Positions 36,405 through 47,663 of a stretch of DNA of 64,000 bases are shown in pieces. The translations under genes and the position numbers were made by a program. The stretch is taken from positions 39,831-103,830 of the forward strand of contig NW_026516805.1 in NCBI RefSeq assembly GCF_025766255.1, in the 5' to 3' direction. The DNA comes from Zychaea mexicana. Its lineage: Eukaryota; Mucoromycota; Mucoromycetes; Mucorales; Lichtheimiaceae. The notes under the pieces were generated by a model, which had not been told where the DNA came from, did not search any database, and saw only the letters and a list, made by a program, of their open reading frames with translations. Positions within the stretch are counted from its first letter, which is position 1. The number at the start of each line of letters is the position of its first letter.

Positions 36405-36735
36405 TCAAAAAGTAATTGAGTTTGAATTTATTTCTTGGCATAAATTAAATATAGGATCATATATAATATTTCTAATTTTTAACTTGTAAATTTTAATATG
36501 CTTCTTTACAATATAATGCTCACCATTATAAATTTTATCACTTTTATGTACTAAATACTTTTTTTGATGAACATATTCAGTAATACTTATAATATTTTCT
36601 TCAACTGGTATATAACAGAATGTAGATAAATCTTCAATACCTAGCATTCCTTTCTTACCAATTATTTTTATATATACACAAAATTCAGTTTTTTGTACAA
36701 TTTGGATTCTTACAGCCAATAGTATTATCTAATAT
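36405..36735 (-). other. AT-rich coding-like block of unknown origin
   Basis: A 104-codon minus-strand frame with IKIIGKKGMLGIEDLSTFCY, VEENIISITEYVHQKKYL and YNGEHYIVKKHIKIYKLKIR. A CKNPNCTKN motif lies just upstream in another frame. Its composition matches the DDE-chromodomain elements, so it may be part of one of them or of a second AT-rich element. No family recognised. Confidence 0.3.
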
Positions 36736-36773
36736 CTAATTAGAGTTGGATATCCCCCATACACAAAAAAAGA

Positions 36774-37381
36774 CTTACTGTTTTGTCAGTTGCGTTTGAA
36801 CGTGATGATTTGTAGGACGATTTTTTGGTACTACTTCTAGATAGAGAGGGATACAGTGGCGATTGCAGCTGTCCTCTACAAGAGTGCTGTATAATAAAAT
36901 ATTAAATAAAAATCAGCTGCCAAAAATTCTCTGTCGGTATTATACCTTTAAAAGCTCTTGCATAATTGCTATCTAGTCCGGTTGCTGCTTGTTCCAATTC
37001 TATGGTTACTTGGTCAATAAGCAGCTCGACCTGCAAAGTTTTAGAAAAGATGACAACGTTGACTTACTTTTACCCCGAGTTCTTTCACAGCTTCGACGAA
37101 GTAGTGGTTCCACGTGCCTTTGATATCATTGAAATTACTGTGCTGTAAAATAATTTCGGGAGTGAGCTGATGGAATCTATTAAGAGAGACAACATCTGTT
37201 TCTGTAGTGAGGTATGTTTTGAAAGCTGTAGAATTGCGTTTATATTAGATATGTGTGAAGAAACAATAAAACACCTGAGAATACCTTCACGAAAGTTGCT
37301 GATAGCTAAATCTGCTGTTGTAGACGCGTTAGAAGGGTTGGAGGACGACATGTTAGGAATTAATGATGGAGGAGCAGTCAA
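36774..37381 (-). CDS. Small spliced gene of unknown function
   Basis: Minus-strand blocks join well: MTAPPSLIPNMSSSNPSNAS to AISNFRE (donor GTATTC near 37284), FKTYLTTETDVVSLNRFHQL, TPEIILQHSNFNDIKGTWNH and YFVEAVKELG (donor GTAAAA near 37073), VELLIDQVTIELEQAATGLD to NYARAFK (donor GTATAA near 36945), and CRGQLQSPLYPSLSRSSTKK to NATDKT ending at a GTAAGT donor near 36777. The last donor implies a further exon that is no longer visible, perhaps displaced by the AT-rich block next to it. The plus-strand frame at 37170-37577 is its shadow. No domain recognised. Confidence 0.5.
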
Positions 37382-37761
37382 AGAAGCGTTGCCATGGGAA
37401 TGGTTGGCAAGGCAATCTGTTGAGTTGCTCTATTCATCAAGAAAAATTATGTCAGAGGAATTTTTAGTCAGTCACAAGCACAGAGAAATTCCAAGTCCCA
37501 TATTGCAAGTCCAACAACTGTATCCAGAAAAAAATATGCTAAGTCTAACCAAGAGTATCAGAAAACAAAATATATGATGTAATAAGTATCTTTGCTAAAA
37601 ATTTATAATGATGTTTATTGTTGACGAGAGGGACGTGCATTTGGATTGATAATTTTTTCTATGTCTGTGTATAGCCTTTTTTGTAGAACAATCATATTCT
37701 CTAGTTGTGTTGTAGATATGTTTGTTTTGTTTTTTGCAGATAGATTATCAAGTTGATTTTT
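37382..37761. other. Spacer
   Basis: Short intergenic stretch between the small gene and the 3' end of the split MULE gene; nothing recognisable. Confidence 0.35.
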
Positions 37762-38086
37762 CTAGCATTCATATTCGGCGAGCAGATCGTTTCTATGCTG
37801 CTGCTGCTGCTGCTGTAAAGATGGTGGTGGTAGTTGCACAGATGCTGTTAATGTTGTTGACGACGAAAATAATAAAGATGATGCTGGTAATGATGATGAC
37901 GATGATGCTGTTGCTGTTGAATGGCGAGGAAAACTTTGGTTTATGATTACTGGAATGGTGGTGTTATATGCGATAAGATATATATGCTTGCATGGCTGGT
38001 TACGCTTTTTAAAATCTTCACAACTATAAGAACCAATAACGCCATTGCTATCTGTTTCTTCAAACTTTAAAGTATACATTGCAGAA
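37762..38086 (-). pseudogene. MULE transposase, 3' part with SWIM-type zinc finger
   Basis: The frame reads AMYTLKFEETDSNGVIGSYS, then CEDFKKRNQPCKHIYLIAYN, a SWIM-like C-x(n)-C-x-H finger normally found C-terminal to the DDE core of Mutator-like transposases. A Ser/Ala/Gln-rich tail with a CAG-type run ends at 37762. It is cut at 38086 by the terminal repeat of a CACTA-like element. The 5' part of the same gene resumes at 42824 with VTCQSF, which would lead directly into this SWIM segment. Confidence 0.7.
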
Positions 38087-41000
38087 CTACACACCCGGCA
38101 AAGGATTTTATAAATTAGGAAATAATTTTGTCTCCGATGGCAAATAACGAATGCTGATTGGCTAATACAGTGCATCGTGAAAAAATGAAGTGGGGGAGAC
38201 TCCAAAATTTGAGGTTGGGGGTGCGATTTAAGGGGATTAAAAGGGGATTTCGGGTCATCTGATCCACCCCCACTCCTCAAACCACACATCTGTCGCACAA
38301 TCGCTTGAAATTTCGCTAAGTCATTACCCTCTGGTAAACCTGTCAAGCTGCCAGTTTTTTTTTTTGTTTTTTTTTTTTCAAAGGAGGACAAAATCCCATC
38401 CAAGACAGCATAGCGGATGAGACATTTAACTTAAGTTAAATAGTGTGTCAATTCACTAAAAAACCTCCTCAACAGATAACCAACCGTTTACAAAAACATT
38501 ATTTTGTCTTGCTGTAACAAATACCAAAGTGTGCCAAACTTACTGATGTTGATGTGCATCATGTCTTCATCAGAAGATGGGAGTGGTTGGAAATCCATTG
38601 GTTCAACGAGCCTCATATTTTCACTCATGGACATTTCGTGATAATCGTGAGGTCTATACAATATTGGATTACCTATGTCATCCTTTTTAACGTTTTCGTA
38701 AAGTGAGTTCTTGAAGTGATCTTTATATCCTTCATAAGGCTCTTCTTCTGTCTCAAGCTGTGTGTCAGCAATAGGTTTGTACATGACCAATTTGAGCGCG
38801 TTTCCTACTTTCTTAACACGACCAAGGTAATTAAGATTTGAACCACTTGGCGGATGGTAAAGTTGGAAATGGCCTACCAAACCTTCAGTTATATTATGCA
38901 ACGACTCGTTATTGTTCGAAAACTCACGGTCACCACCTATATAAATGCTTAAACTTAGGTCGCTCTTTGACCAAATTAATGATACCCCTTCCAGCTGATA
39001 CCATTTGATTTGGATCCGATTCATCAGCATCAGATGGGAACCACTTACCACCGTCAATAATATGCCGGAATGCATTATATCGACTGAAGGAAACAAGCAC
39101 ATCGCGGGATGGATTTTGGCGGTTTGTATTAATAAGCCTCTCTCTGATAAACTTATTAAATTGCTCACCGCGCTCAGATTCGAAATGGACAGCAGACGCA
39201 AATCTGTCCAAATCGTCAAGCAGATGATAAAGTAGATGAAACTTCGGTTTACTTGTAGAATGTGATCCCGATTTACGTACTTTTGCAAATGCCTCCTCCA
39301 TCTCATCCAGAGCCTTATGAAACGATACTATTTTATAATAGACAAGCTTTTTGTAATGCTCAAAGCTTCCTTTGATGCTACGCATATAGAACAGCGAGAG
39401 TAATACCCCTTGTATGACGAGACATTTATGAAGTGCCTTAAGAACTTCAAGTCGTGCTGGATCGATAGTACTCCATTCGTTTTTAAACATGCGGTTGAAG
39501 ATAGTGGGCAGCTGCTGACCAACAATTTTGTAATCACGTCCAACAAAAGAACCGTTGTTTTGCAGATTGGTACCAACCATCCTACCAAAGGCTTTGGATT
39601 CATAGTTTTTCAATTGGGTGCCGAGATCTCGTAGCTCGACCTGTTTCAAATATGAGCAAGTGTCCGTCATTAGATACTTTGTTATACCAAGCATCATATT
39701 ATGCAAAAGCTCATTTGGACAGTCTTTTGTTATGTCGAAAGCTTTCAGTTCCAGCAAAGCTTCACCACCAGAAAAGCTGACACCAAAGTGATCAGCAGTT
39801 TCTTCGCGCCCTCCTATGTTTAACTTCATTTTAGTTTTATCTCTATGATAGAGGATGCTCAGCAGCTCTTCTTTGGAGCGTTCCTTAACGCTAATATGGT
39901 CGTTAGCAGTTGTCCGCTCGTCGTTTTTACGTTTTCTGAAGAAACATTTACGGCAAGGATACGAGGCTGACTGGAACCTTTTCGTGCAGGATAGCTCTCC
40001 ATGAGCAGGGTTATCTGCCGTGATCAGGTTGAGTGGTGCAACGACTAAGACTTTGCTACCTGTACCTGCATCGTACATCTCTATACCTTCCTCTAACTCC
40101 TTCAGGTCATCCACGATTGAGCGCACAATTTCACCACTCGACAATCGATTATGTACGCATATCAGGTGCGTGTTTGCTCGTTTGTTGCGCTCATCCAAAG
40201 GAAGCGCGGCTGGAACCATAGAAAACGATTCAAACTTGTTCCATTTTTTTGAACGATTCCCACTCGTATCGTCCTGAAACATATTCAAAGGAATAATTTT
40301 AACAGGAAGTGTAGTATTATAACGGAACCGAAGATTGAATGCTGGATGGCTTCTAACATTCACTTCTTCAGGTAAAGAACTATGTCCATTTTCGTCCAAA
40401 CAAACAGAATATAGAGGGATGCTCTGCAAGTAATCATTGTGATCAGCTAGGCGATAATCACGCAACTTAATTGCATCTGATATGATATCGTCTGAACCAG
40501 CTATACGATAACAGACACACAATGATCCATTCGTCGTTCTTTCCAATAAAAAAATACAAGCATCTGCCATGATTTCACCATTTTTCGTGTAAAATCTTGA
40601 GAGCTTGTACCCTGTTGTCCATGAATATCTTGTGGCCTGGGTATTGTGTTATCATATACAAAATCACCTACCTGATACATAAACTCTTGACCATCTACAT
40701 TCATTGTAACATTAGGGTGTTGAAAATATGGACTGGTTTTCCATTTATCACCCTGCGTTAGCGAGTCTCTAATGCCTTCAGTATAGTCAGGCAGTGCACT
40801 CAACTTTTGCGAAATAGAAGGATTAGCATTGATGATCTTCAAAGTAGTGGACGGCTTTTGAAGATACAGTTTATGCTTTTCTTCCATACCTGCGCGCTTC
40901 ACGACTCTTTCAACCAATTCTGGTTTGAAAGTGGGAATTTCGTTACGCTTGTTTTCCTCGTAACGCATTGCCCAATGCAGTGAAGGCACCCTAACTTCCT

Positions 41001-42823
41001 TTCTTTCATGGTCATCGCGACCAATTTCAACAGCGGCTGCCACAAGATCAAGAACCTTTTGTCTATCCTGGCGTGATTGCAAGTTATCACTGCCGTCAAA
41101 AAAGGCTCTCAGCAGAAACTCAAGCTTGTTATTGAAAGGAAAGTAAGGATTGCTAGAGTCTGGCACTTCATCCTCAATTCTCCATGTAGACTCCATGCTT
41201 ACACCCCCATATTCATCGACTCTGTCTTCATCAGTCAAAGGAACAGTTGAAGATCCGGTGAATGTTCCACTGTACTCTGTGGTGAGACTCGTAAGGAGAT
41301 TCGTGAATCCGTGAAGTCCTTCTGCGGTTTCACTTCCACTTTCATCATCACCCCCATCGACTTCTTCCTCTTCCTCTTCATCTTCAGCCTCAAATCCTTC
41401 CATGTGTTGGCTACCAACAACATCGCTCTCTATACCAGGACGCATCAAGGTATCACCATCTTCATTACCAACACCGTGGTCGTCCACTTCCATAGGCGCT
41501 GCATTGACAACAGGAGGATTATCATCTCCAGCATCGAAATCATCTATATCGCCCTCAGCGCTTATAAAAGCACCACTTTGGGTAGCGCTAGTATTAGGCA
41601 CAATACCATGATCAGTACTTTGATTACTGAGAGTTGAACTTCCATTCCGTTCAACATAATTTCGAAGATTATCGCGATGCTTCTGAGTACTCATATGCCT
41701 AATTTTTCGCGAGTATCTTGAATTGCAAACATTGCAATAGTTGCGAGTAGAATGCGGGCTCGAAGAAAATCTACCCATGAACATGTTTTGTGTTTGATGT
41801 GACATTTTGCTTAAGAGAAGTAAGAATTGAGGAAGAGCATATTTGCATAAGCTGCTCTTTATATATTGTTCTGATTCGCCAAGACGAAGAGGAACAACTC
41901 CGATTTATTATTAAGCAGCAACACGCACGCGTAATCTGACTCAGCAAGCTTTTCTTCTTGGCTTTTTTCTTCTTGGTCTTGGCATGCGTTATTCATCTGA
42001 GGCATTGAGCATAACTTATTATTCTTCATCTCAGAGTCTTCGACACTTCTTGGCATGCATATTATTACTAATCTCTTTAGATTATTAATATAGGATGTTT
42101 AACAACTGCTAAATATAAAGGTAATGTGTCAGCATTAGATGGTTGATTAACAATGTACTAAAAGTATTACATTATTGGAGACGAAATGAGTCAGGTAAGT
42201 CCATCAAAATTAAAGGTAAGTATAAAATCATAGTAATATCAACATTAATATTATTAGCTTATGCTTTAAACGCTTAAAGAAGAGTGTACACTGCTGGTAA
42301 GTTAAAGACTCCTTTTGTGTTGCTGCTATGCAATCTTTTTTCCTCTCCAAGTGTGCTGCTGTCTATTTGTAGGGCTATCTTAACAAATGACGAGAAACTC
42401 TTGAACGGTAAGCATGTCATTTTTCTGTGTATGTCTTTTGATTTTGAATACTGACTCAAACACGTTATAAAAACGATAGATTGCAGAAACCCACTGATGC
42501 CCCAGGATAGTATCCCCAGGATTGTGTCCCAGGATTGGAACAAGCAAAACAAATCTCGCTGTGCTTTTTTGTGCTTCAGGATGATTTGCGATAGAATTAT
42601 TGTTTTTTGTAAATTCAATCAAATAAAAAAAATTTTCAAAACGAATACTCCTGATATCCATCGCTGATACATTTGCGTGCAACCCCCCACCCCCCACCAT
42701 CTCATTTTCAGGCTGGTGAGTGCTGGTACTTGCTCATCCATAAAAGGCAATTTTAGTGAACCTGCATGAGTCTAACCATAAAAAGTATTTCCAATTCTGA
42801 AAAGTTCTTGCCCGGGTGTGTAG
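38087..42823 (-). mobile_element. CACTA-like element, 4.7 kb, inserted in the MULE gene
   Basis: The ends CTACACACCCGGCAAAGG (38087) and, reverse-complemented from 42823, CTACACACCCGGGCAAGA form inverted repeats. The flanks read GAA on the left and TAA on the right, close to the 3-bp duplication expected of CACTA elements but with one mismatch. The interior holds one transposase gene on the minus strand. Confidence 0.65.
38488..41805 (-). pseudogene. CACTA-like (tnp2-related) transposase with N-terminal C2H2-like finger, two frameshifts
   Basis: Starts at MSHQTQNMFMGRFSSSPHST (41805) with a finger-like NYCNVCNSRYSRKIRHM. An acidic region (EDEEEEEEVDGGDDE) follows, then VGDFVYDNTIPRPQDIHGQQ. 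The frame shifts by one near 40620 and continues through RFYTKNGEIMADACIFLLER, LNMFQDDTSGNRSKKWNKF, NTHLICVHN, DNPAHGELSC, SYPCRKCFFRKRK and DCPNELLHNMMLGITKYL. It shifts again near 38940 and ends with HFQLYHPPSGSNLNYLGRV and FGTLWYLLQQDKIMFL. The conserved FQDDTSGN...WNK, CxxC and LH-x(3)-LG-x(2)-KYL blocks are ones I associate with fungal tnp2/CACTA-like transposases. About 1,100 residues in total, close to full length. Confidence 0.65.
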
Positions 42824-44809
42824 TAAACGATTGACAGGTAACCTATTGCCACAGTACAATTAGCAATTGTAAAAGTAAACGCACACATACAAAAACGATA
42901 CATACAAGATCATCATGAAAAGTTATCATCCAGTCAGCTTTACCTGGTGATTTTTTGCAAGCTTCTTTTTTTCTTTGTTGAGCTTCTCTAGTCGCTGTTG
43001 TTTCTTCAACACCAGCTAAAACACGCAGGACTTGAGCACGATAGTCATTTTCGACCAACTGCGTCAACACATAGATTACACGATCAGCAAAATGATTGCG
43101 ACTGTATGGAAGATATTTGCGTTTAAGTTTGGAATGCCAGCTTTTGATCAGATTATTTGTATGGAAGGACGCATTCTAAATATACAACCGTAAATAACAT
43201 TGAAGCACAAAATAAAGCTAAAACGAGCCTTAAACGTACCTCTCTCCAAGCCTTGCACTAAAGATGATGCTTAGGATACCAATAGTCCAGCACATAGCCA
43301 TAAAATTCAAAATGCTCGTATGTATCTCGGCATTTTTTACCAAATTCATCCCAAGCCTGCACAAATTCAACAACAGTTTTGCAATTCATCAAAGCACCAA
43401 GGGCAGAACGAGCTTCATCTCTTCTTTTCTTCGTATTTGCTATTGTGACAGAGTAGTTTTGATTTATAACTCAACATAGAAAAAAAGAAGGTTATATTGA
43501 ATATACGATAATGTGGCTAATAAAAGGTACCTTGGACGTGATGTGTTTTTCCCATGCTCTTTTGATGTGCCAATGACACAGAAGAACTTGAACTTGATGA
43601 CCATAAACTGCTCTGATGCTGTTAATTTCAACTGGACTGCAATCGATCATGCTCCTTGTTGGTGTGTATTCGATTCTGTCTCGGAGCCATCAAAACCATA
43701 CTTGCAAATTTTCACTATCTTCTTTATCTGCGATCATAAACGCAAGAGGGTAACCTTGTCCAGTAACTGTATGCTTGGCAACGATAGAAAATAGATACGC
43801 ATCAGCCCGACCATTGATGATAGATTTGCAAGTCTTGTGTGTGGCATCAATACAGATCTCATTTGATTTCTTGAGCAGCTATAAAGCACATACGCATCTT
43901 AATATACGAACATTGCATTATATTTAAGTATATATCTTTTCTTACCAAAGCTTGTCGTGGTGATATCCATGCAACAACAAAAGTAGAATCCGTGATATAT
44001 TCCAACGTTTGATAACCTTGATCTTTTAAAAAGAGAAGCCACTTGACTATACTTTCTTTATCGATTAAATCTTTTCTTGCTAATCTTGACTGTTGGTTGG
44101 CGATGATATTCATGACATGATGCTGCTTCACACATAAGGCTTCTGGGAACGGTCCTTCGCCTTCCTCGAGCTGATACCACATGTTAGCATCTTTACAGGT
44201 TTATATCAAAGTTTCGCTTCACATGTATACATGATACTTTGGAAGTTGTTTATCAGTCGAACACAGATGTTCCTAAATTTGATCCCACTCCAACCTGTTA
44301 TTAACAAGTTCTTCGATCCATTTACGTGTTTCAGTGGGGAGTTGTGAGCGAGTAGCATTGGTTATCTCAGTAGGGTCATAGTGTTGATGTTGCCAGTGAT
44401 ATACAAGTTTGATTTTGCTTGAGAATAAGTATTGAATACGGTATCGAGCACGACAATTTACTTTAATAGATGGTTTTACAAGTCGACGTTTTTTTATGGG
44501 AGCAGGTTCAGTTGAGTCTATAGGCAGAGCAGGGACAGCTAGAGCCGATGTTTCTCTTGAGTGATCACAAAAAAAAGTGACACTACGTTCAACTGTCCGA
44601 GGACAGCTGGCATTATTTCGGCGTGCATCTGAAGCCTTGGGTACGGAGATGTACTTGTTGTTGGTGATGAAGTTGGCATACTGCTTGGGGTTTTCTTTAA
44701 ACCACTCGTTAAGTTGTTGCTGGTTGTCAAAAGTCTCTGTAACTACTTCGGTCAGGTAGGTGGGAAAGACACGGACAAGGTATCCAAAGCTATTAGATGC
44801 AGAGGCCAT
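42824..44809 (-). pseudogene. Mutator-like (MULE) transposase, 5' part, several stops
   Basis: Start at MASASNSFGYLVRVFPTYLT (44809). Order: a WRKY/GCM-like entry region with RARYRIQYLFSSKIKLVYHW and HQHYDP; WIEELVNNRLEWDQI, a TAG, then EHLCSTDKQLPKYHVYM; an exon with NIIANQQSRLARKDLID and FVVAWISPRQAL; the catalytic exon ICIDATHKTCKSIING (Asp), GQGYPLAFMIAD, a TGA, RSMIDCSPVEINSIRAVYG (Asp) and VLLCHWHIKRAWEKH; then SALGALMNCKTVVEFVQAWD, a TAG, and NASFHTNNLIKSWHSKLKRK. These are hallmarks of PF10551-type MULEs. The gene ends at 42824 where the CACTA-like element is inserted; its SWIM end is at 37762-38086. At least three in-frame stops show it was decaying anyway. Confidence 0.75.
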
Positions 44810-45479
44810 TGTTGTAGGTGAGCAATTGACAAAACAACAAAGGTACAGTTGCGACGCATCGCTGTGGGAACTTGAAAAAATTTTACTCTGTGATTGAAAA
44901 CTTCTCTGACGTAATTTTTCTTGATGAAGAACGAAACCGCAAATACACCTGGGGCACGTGGCTCTTAGTGACGTATTCAAAAATCGCAAGGCGCCATTGA
45001 TTGCGAATCATCAAATACTCTCATCAGATACTCTTATTCCTTCGCAATTCTTTTCAATCTTTCTATTAAAGAGGACCGCTGTGTGTATTGTCCGAGTGGT
45101 GGATGTGGAATAACTATGTAGTTGAGGCTCATAGTCCCTCAGCATCCATTAGCGATTTCTATTTGAATTTTTGCTCGCCTATTGAATTACCTGCCTTACA
45201 AGAGTCCCTTCCGACCAGGTAAGTTGTAATTAGCATAAAAGTGCTCAGAGTCAACGGTAGTATTCATGTATACTTGATCCATTACCAAATATAATCAATC
45301 TTCATGTAGCATTTTGGATGGTCAACAAGCTTAGGAGGTTTTGTTTTCTTTCCTTTTTTCTGATTCAAACCCTTTTAAAAGTAACATTCGTACGTGCAAA
45401 CTAGTTTGTCATCCATATGGCAATCCCGAAGCTTCATTACTGCTAATTTGAATATGGGAATGTGAAACTCACAAATACG
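44810..45479. other. Gene-free spacer upstream of the MULE gene
   Basis: No coding blocks. The open frame extending above 44809 on the minus strand has no family features and is treated as leader. Confidence 0.4.
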
Positions 45480-46345
45480 GTCTGATACTGAACGAGGAAA
45501 ATTGGAACTTAACGATAACAGCATGCAGAAGCTTGTAAAGACGCAAAGGGCACCTCACTGCAGCCGTGGTCGTATGGATTTGAGGTAATGTTTAGGTCTT
45601 TGTTTATGTTGTCACGCGTCTTCATTTATACATCTTTCTCAGTGAATACTCATTGTATAGTTCCCATCGCGATTTCGGTCACTAGTTCTACTGTTACATC
45701 TCTAATAAACTGATGTCTTAAAAAGATGGAATAAAAGGCTCGCTATATTCTTATTCGTCTATGTGATGACGACATAATGGATGCAATGAGTGCACTTTAT
45801 GGGTATATTGTCCTGATTATAGCGATCAATCGTCTGTGCCAATGCATCTGCGTTAGAGACAAACCTCATGTATGCAATGAGCTATGTAGTTGTGTTTAGT
45901 CTCAAGGAAAAAGAAACATGCTCTGTCGTACAACTATGTGATATGCTAATTTCAATGTATGCATTTTGTAGAAAACAAACAAAGCACTCAGAAACAACCT
46001 GACAAAAGCACAGTGGGACTCATTTGAGCAAAAACACAAGGTCCTGGTTCCTGAGCGCAAATAATTCATTGGTGATGTTTACGTTGAAGATGTGATATAC
46101 AATTTTGCCGAGACTCAGCTTTACGAACAGTAAGTAGTCTATAATCTGTGGGTTTATCTGTAACCCTACTGGTTAACCACATCTTTAACGCTGCGCACTC
46201 TTTATTTTGAACCTTAGGAGATCCTTGTTGGAAAACCGGATTTACCACATCTCAACTTCAAAAAATTGAGCAACAAAATGCTCTTCCACTTCCAGCTCTA
46301 ACTAAAGACGATATGCAACAAAAGAAAATTGATCAATTCAGTTAA
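45480..46345 (+). pseudogene. Relic of an uncharacterised fungal gene family (copy 1)
   Basis: Blocks: SDTERGKLELNDNSMQKLVK ending at a GTAATG donor near 45584; after an acceptor near 45971, LRNNLTKAQWDSFEQKHKVL, VPERK, a TAA, FIGDVYVEDVIYNFAETQLY and a GTAAGT donor near 46129; then, with a frameshift, DPCWKTGFTTSQLQKIEQQN and ALPLPAL. A second, inverted relic at 47664-49570 has the same exon structure and nearly the same protein. I recognise the style as a recurrent hypothetical family of Mucorales genomes but cannot name a function. Confidence 0.45.
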
Positions 46346-47663
46346 TAAGTAAACCGTGGTCGATGAAAGCACGTGCAGAATCTGCAAGCACCGATGATAC
46401 AGTATTTGGATAGACGCGTCAATAATCAATTCATCGTATACTTTCATTTGAGATATCAAGATGGATTGGGTATTGTGCTGACATTTTCTGTTGCGAGACG
46501 ATCTTGTACTCTACTACTGGGTAAGGGTATAGATATATAAATCGAACGCAAAAGGGTGCCTGTAGTTGTGTAAATGTAATAACACTTTTTCAAAAAGGCA
46601 TGATCGAGGAGGCGCCTCTCAATGTCGTATGATGTTTGACATGGTCATCAATACAACCGGTTGCACACGACACAGTGGGATCCTTGGCTACCTGATAGCC
46701 TTTTTTGGCAAAAAACCAGCATTTCGACAGTTGTGTTGGCTATCGGGTTATCAACGGAATTAGCCTTCCTATTTGCAACAATGGCGGCAATAGGCGAAGA
46801 AATTGGAAAGCCTCATAGCCAAAGGATTCTTTCACTGTCAAGTAATGAAGAAGAAGAGACGAACACCGCCACAGTAGCACAGACAATAGCTGATGAAGCA
46901 AGTAGTAATGCACAAGGGCTCAATAACAACGACAGCAGCCGTCAGCCATCATTGACAATACAACGTCGAACTTCACATGTCTCTACTCGAAGTCAAAAAT
47001 TACCAAGGAGATCCACAGCATCAGCAAATGCAACCCTCAACTGCGATTCAAGCATGGACAGACAGGCTTTATGGTCGTTGTGATTTTAAACGTAAACGGA
47101 AAGCCCCATAAGCAAGACAATGCATAGTGCGCCGCCACCTTCATCTGGAACTGCTAGGGAGCAACGTCAGTTTCGTGATGGAAATGATGGTCTAAAAGCA
47201 GTAGATAATGTGGTAGTACTTTAATAATGTGCTCTTTTCAATGTATATGCGGATATACTCCATCATTGTCAATGTAAACAAGAAATATAAAGTTTGGATG
47301 TGTAATAGATCTCAAAGAACTCCACAATGGTATGCATTTTACTCCATTTATTACCACTATTGTCGGGTAAAGGAAACGACCTCATTCATTGTTGGTTGCT
47401 GTTCCTATTGTACAGTAAAAAAGATGCTATTACTTATACTGGCAAATAAATGAATTACTCAATATATATGGCGGCCCTCATACATATCCTGCATCAAGAT
47501 AATAATATATAACGTTGAAGGAGGCCAGGCACGAGAAGTTGGGTGCGTAATGATCCCTTTGTAAATAACCCATCTAACTAGCCATTGCCTCACGTATCTC
47601 ATCGATGATGATTGCTTAAAAAAGTGATGAAAATGGGGAGAGAAATATATAGTGCTAGGTTTT
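46346..47663. other. Mostly gene-free; one weak ORF at 46781-47083
   Basis: A plus-strand frame from ATG 46781 (MAAIGEEIGKPHSQRILSLS, NEEEETNTATVAQT, RRTSHVSTRSQKLPRRSTAS) has ordinary codon use and a TATA-like TATAGATATATAAAT about 255 bp upstream. It might be a first exon whose continuation is lost. Nothing else is supported. Confidence 0.3.

Noticed and set aside
37170..37577. 135-codon plus-strand ORF
   Set aside because: The minus strand has well-spliced exons with consistent phases over the same DNA; the plus frame is their shadow.
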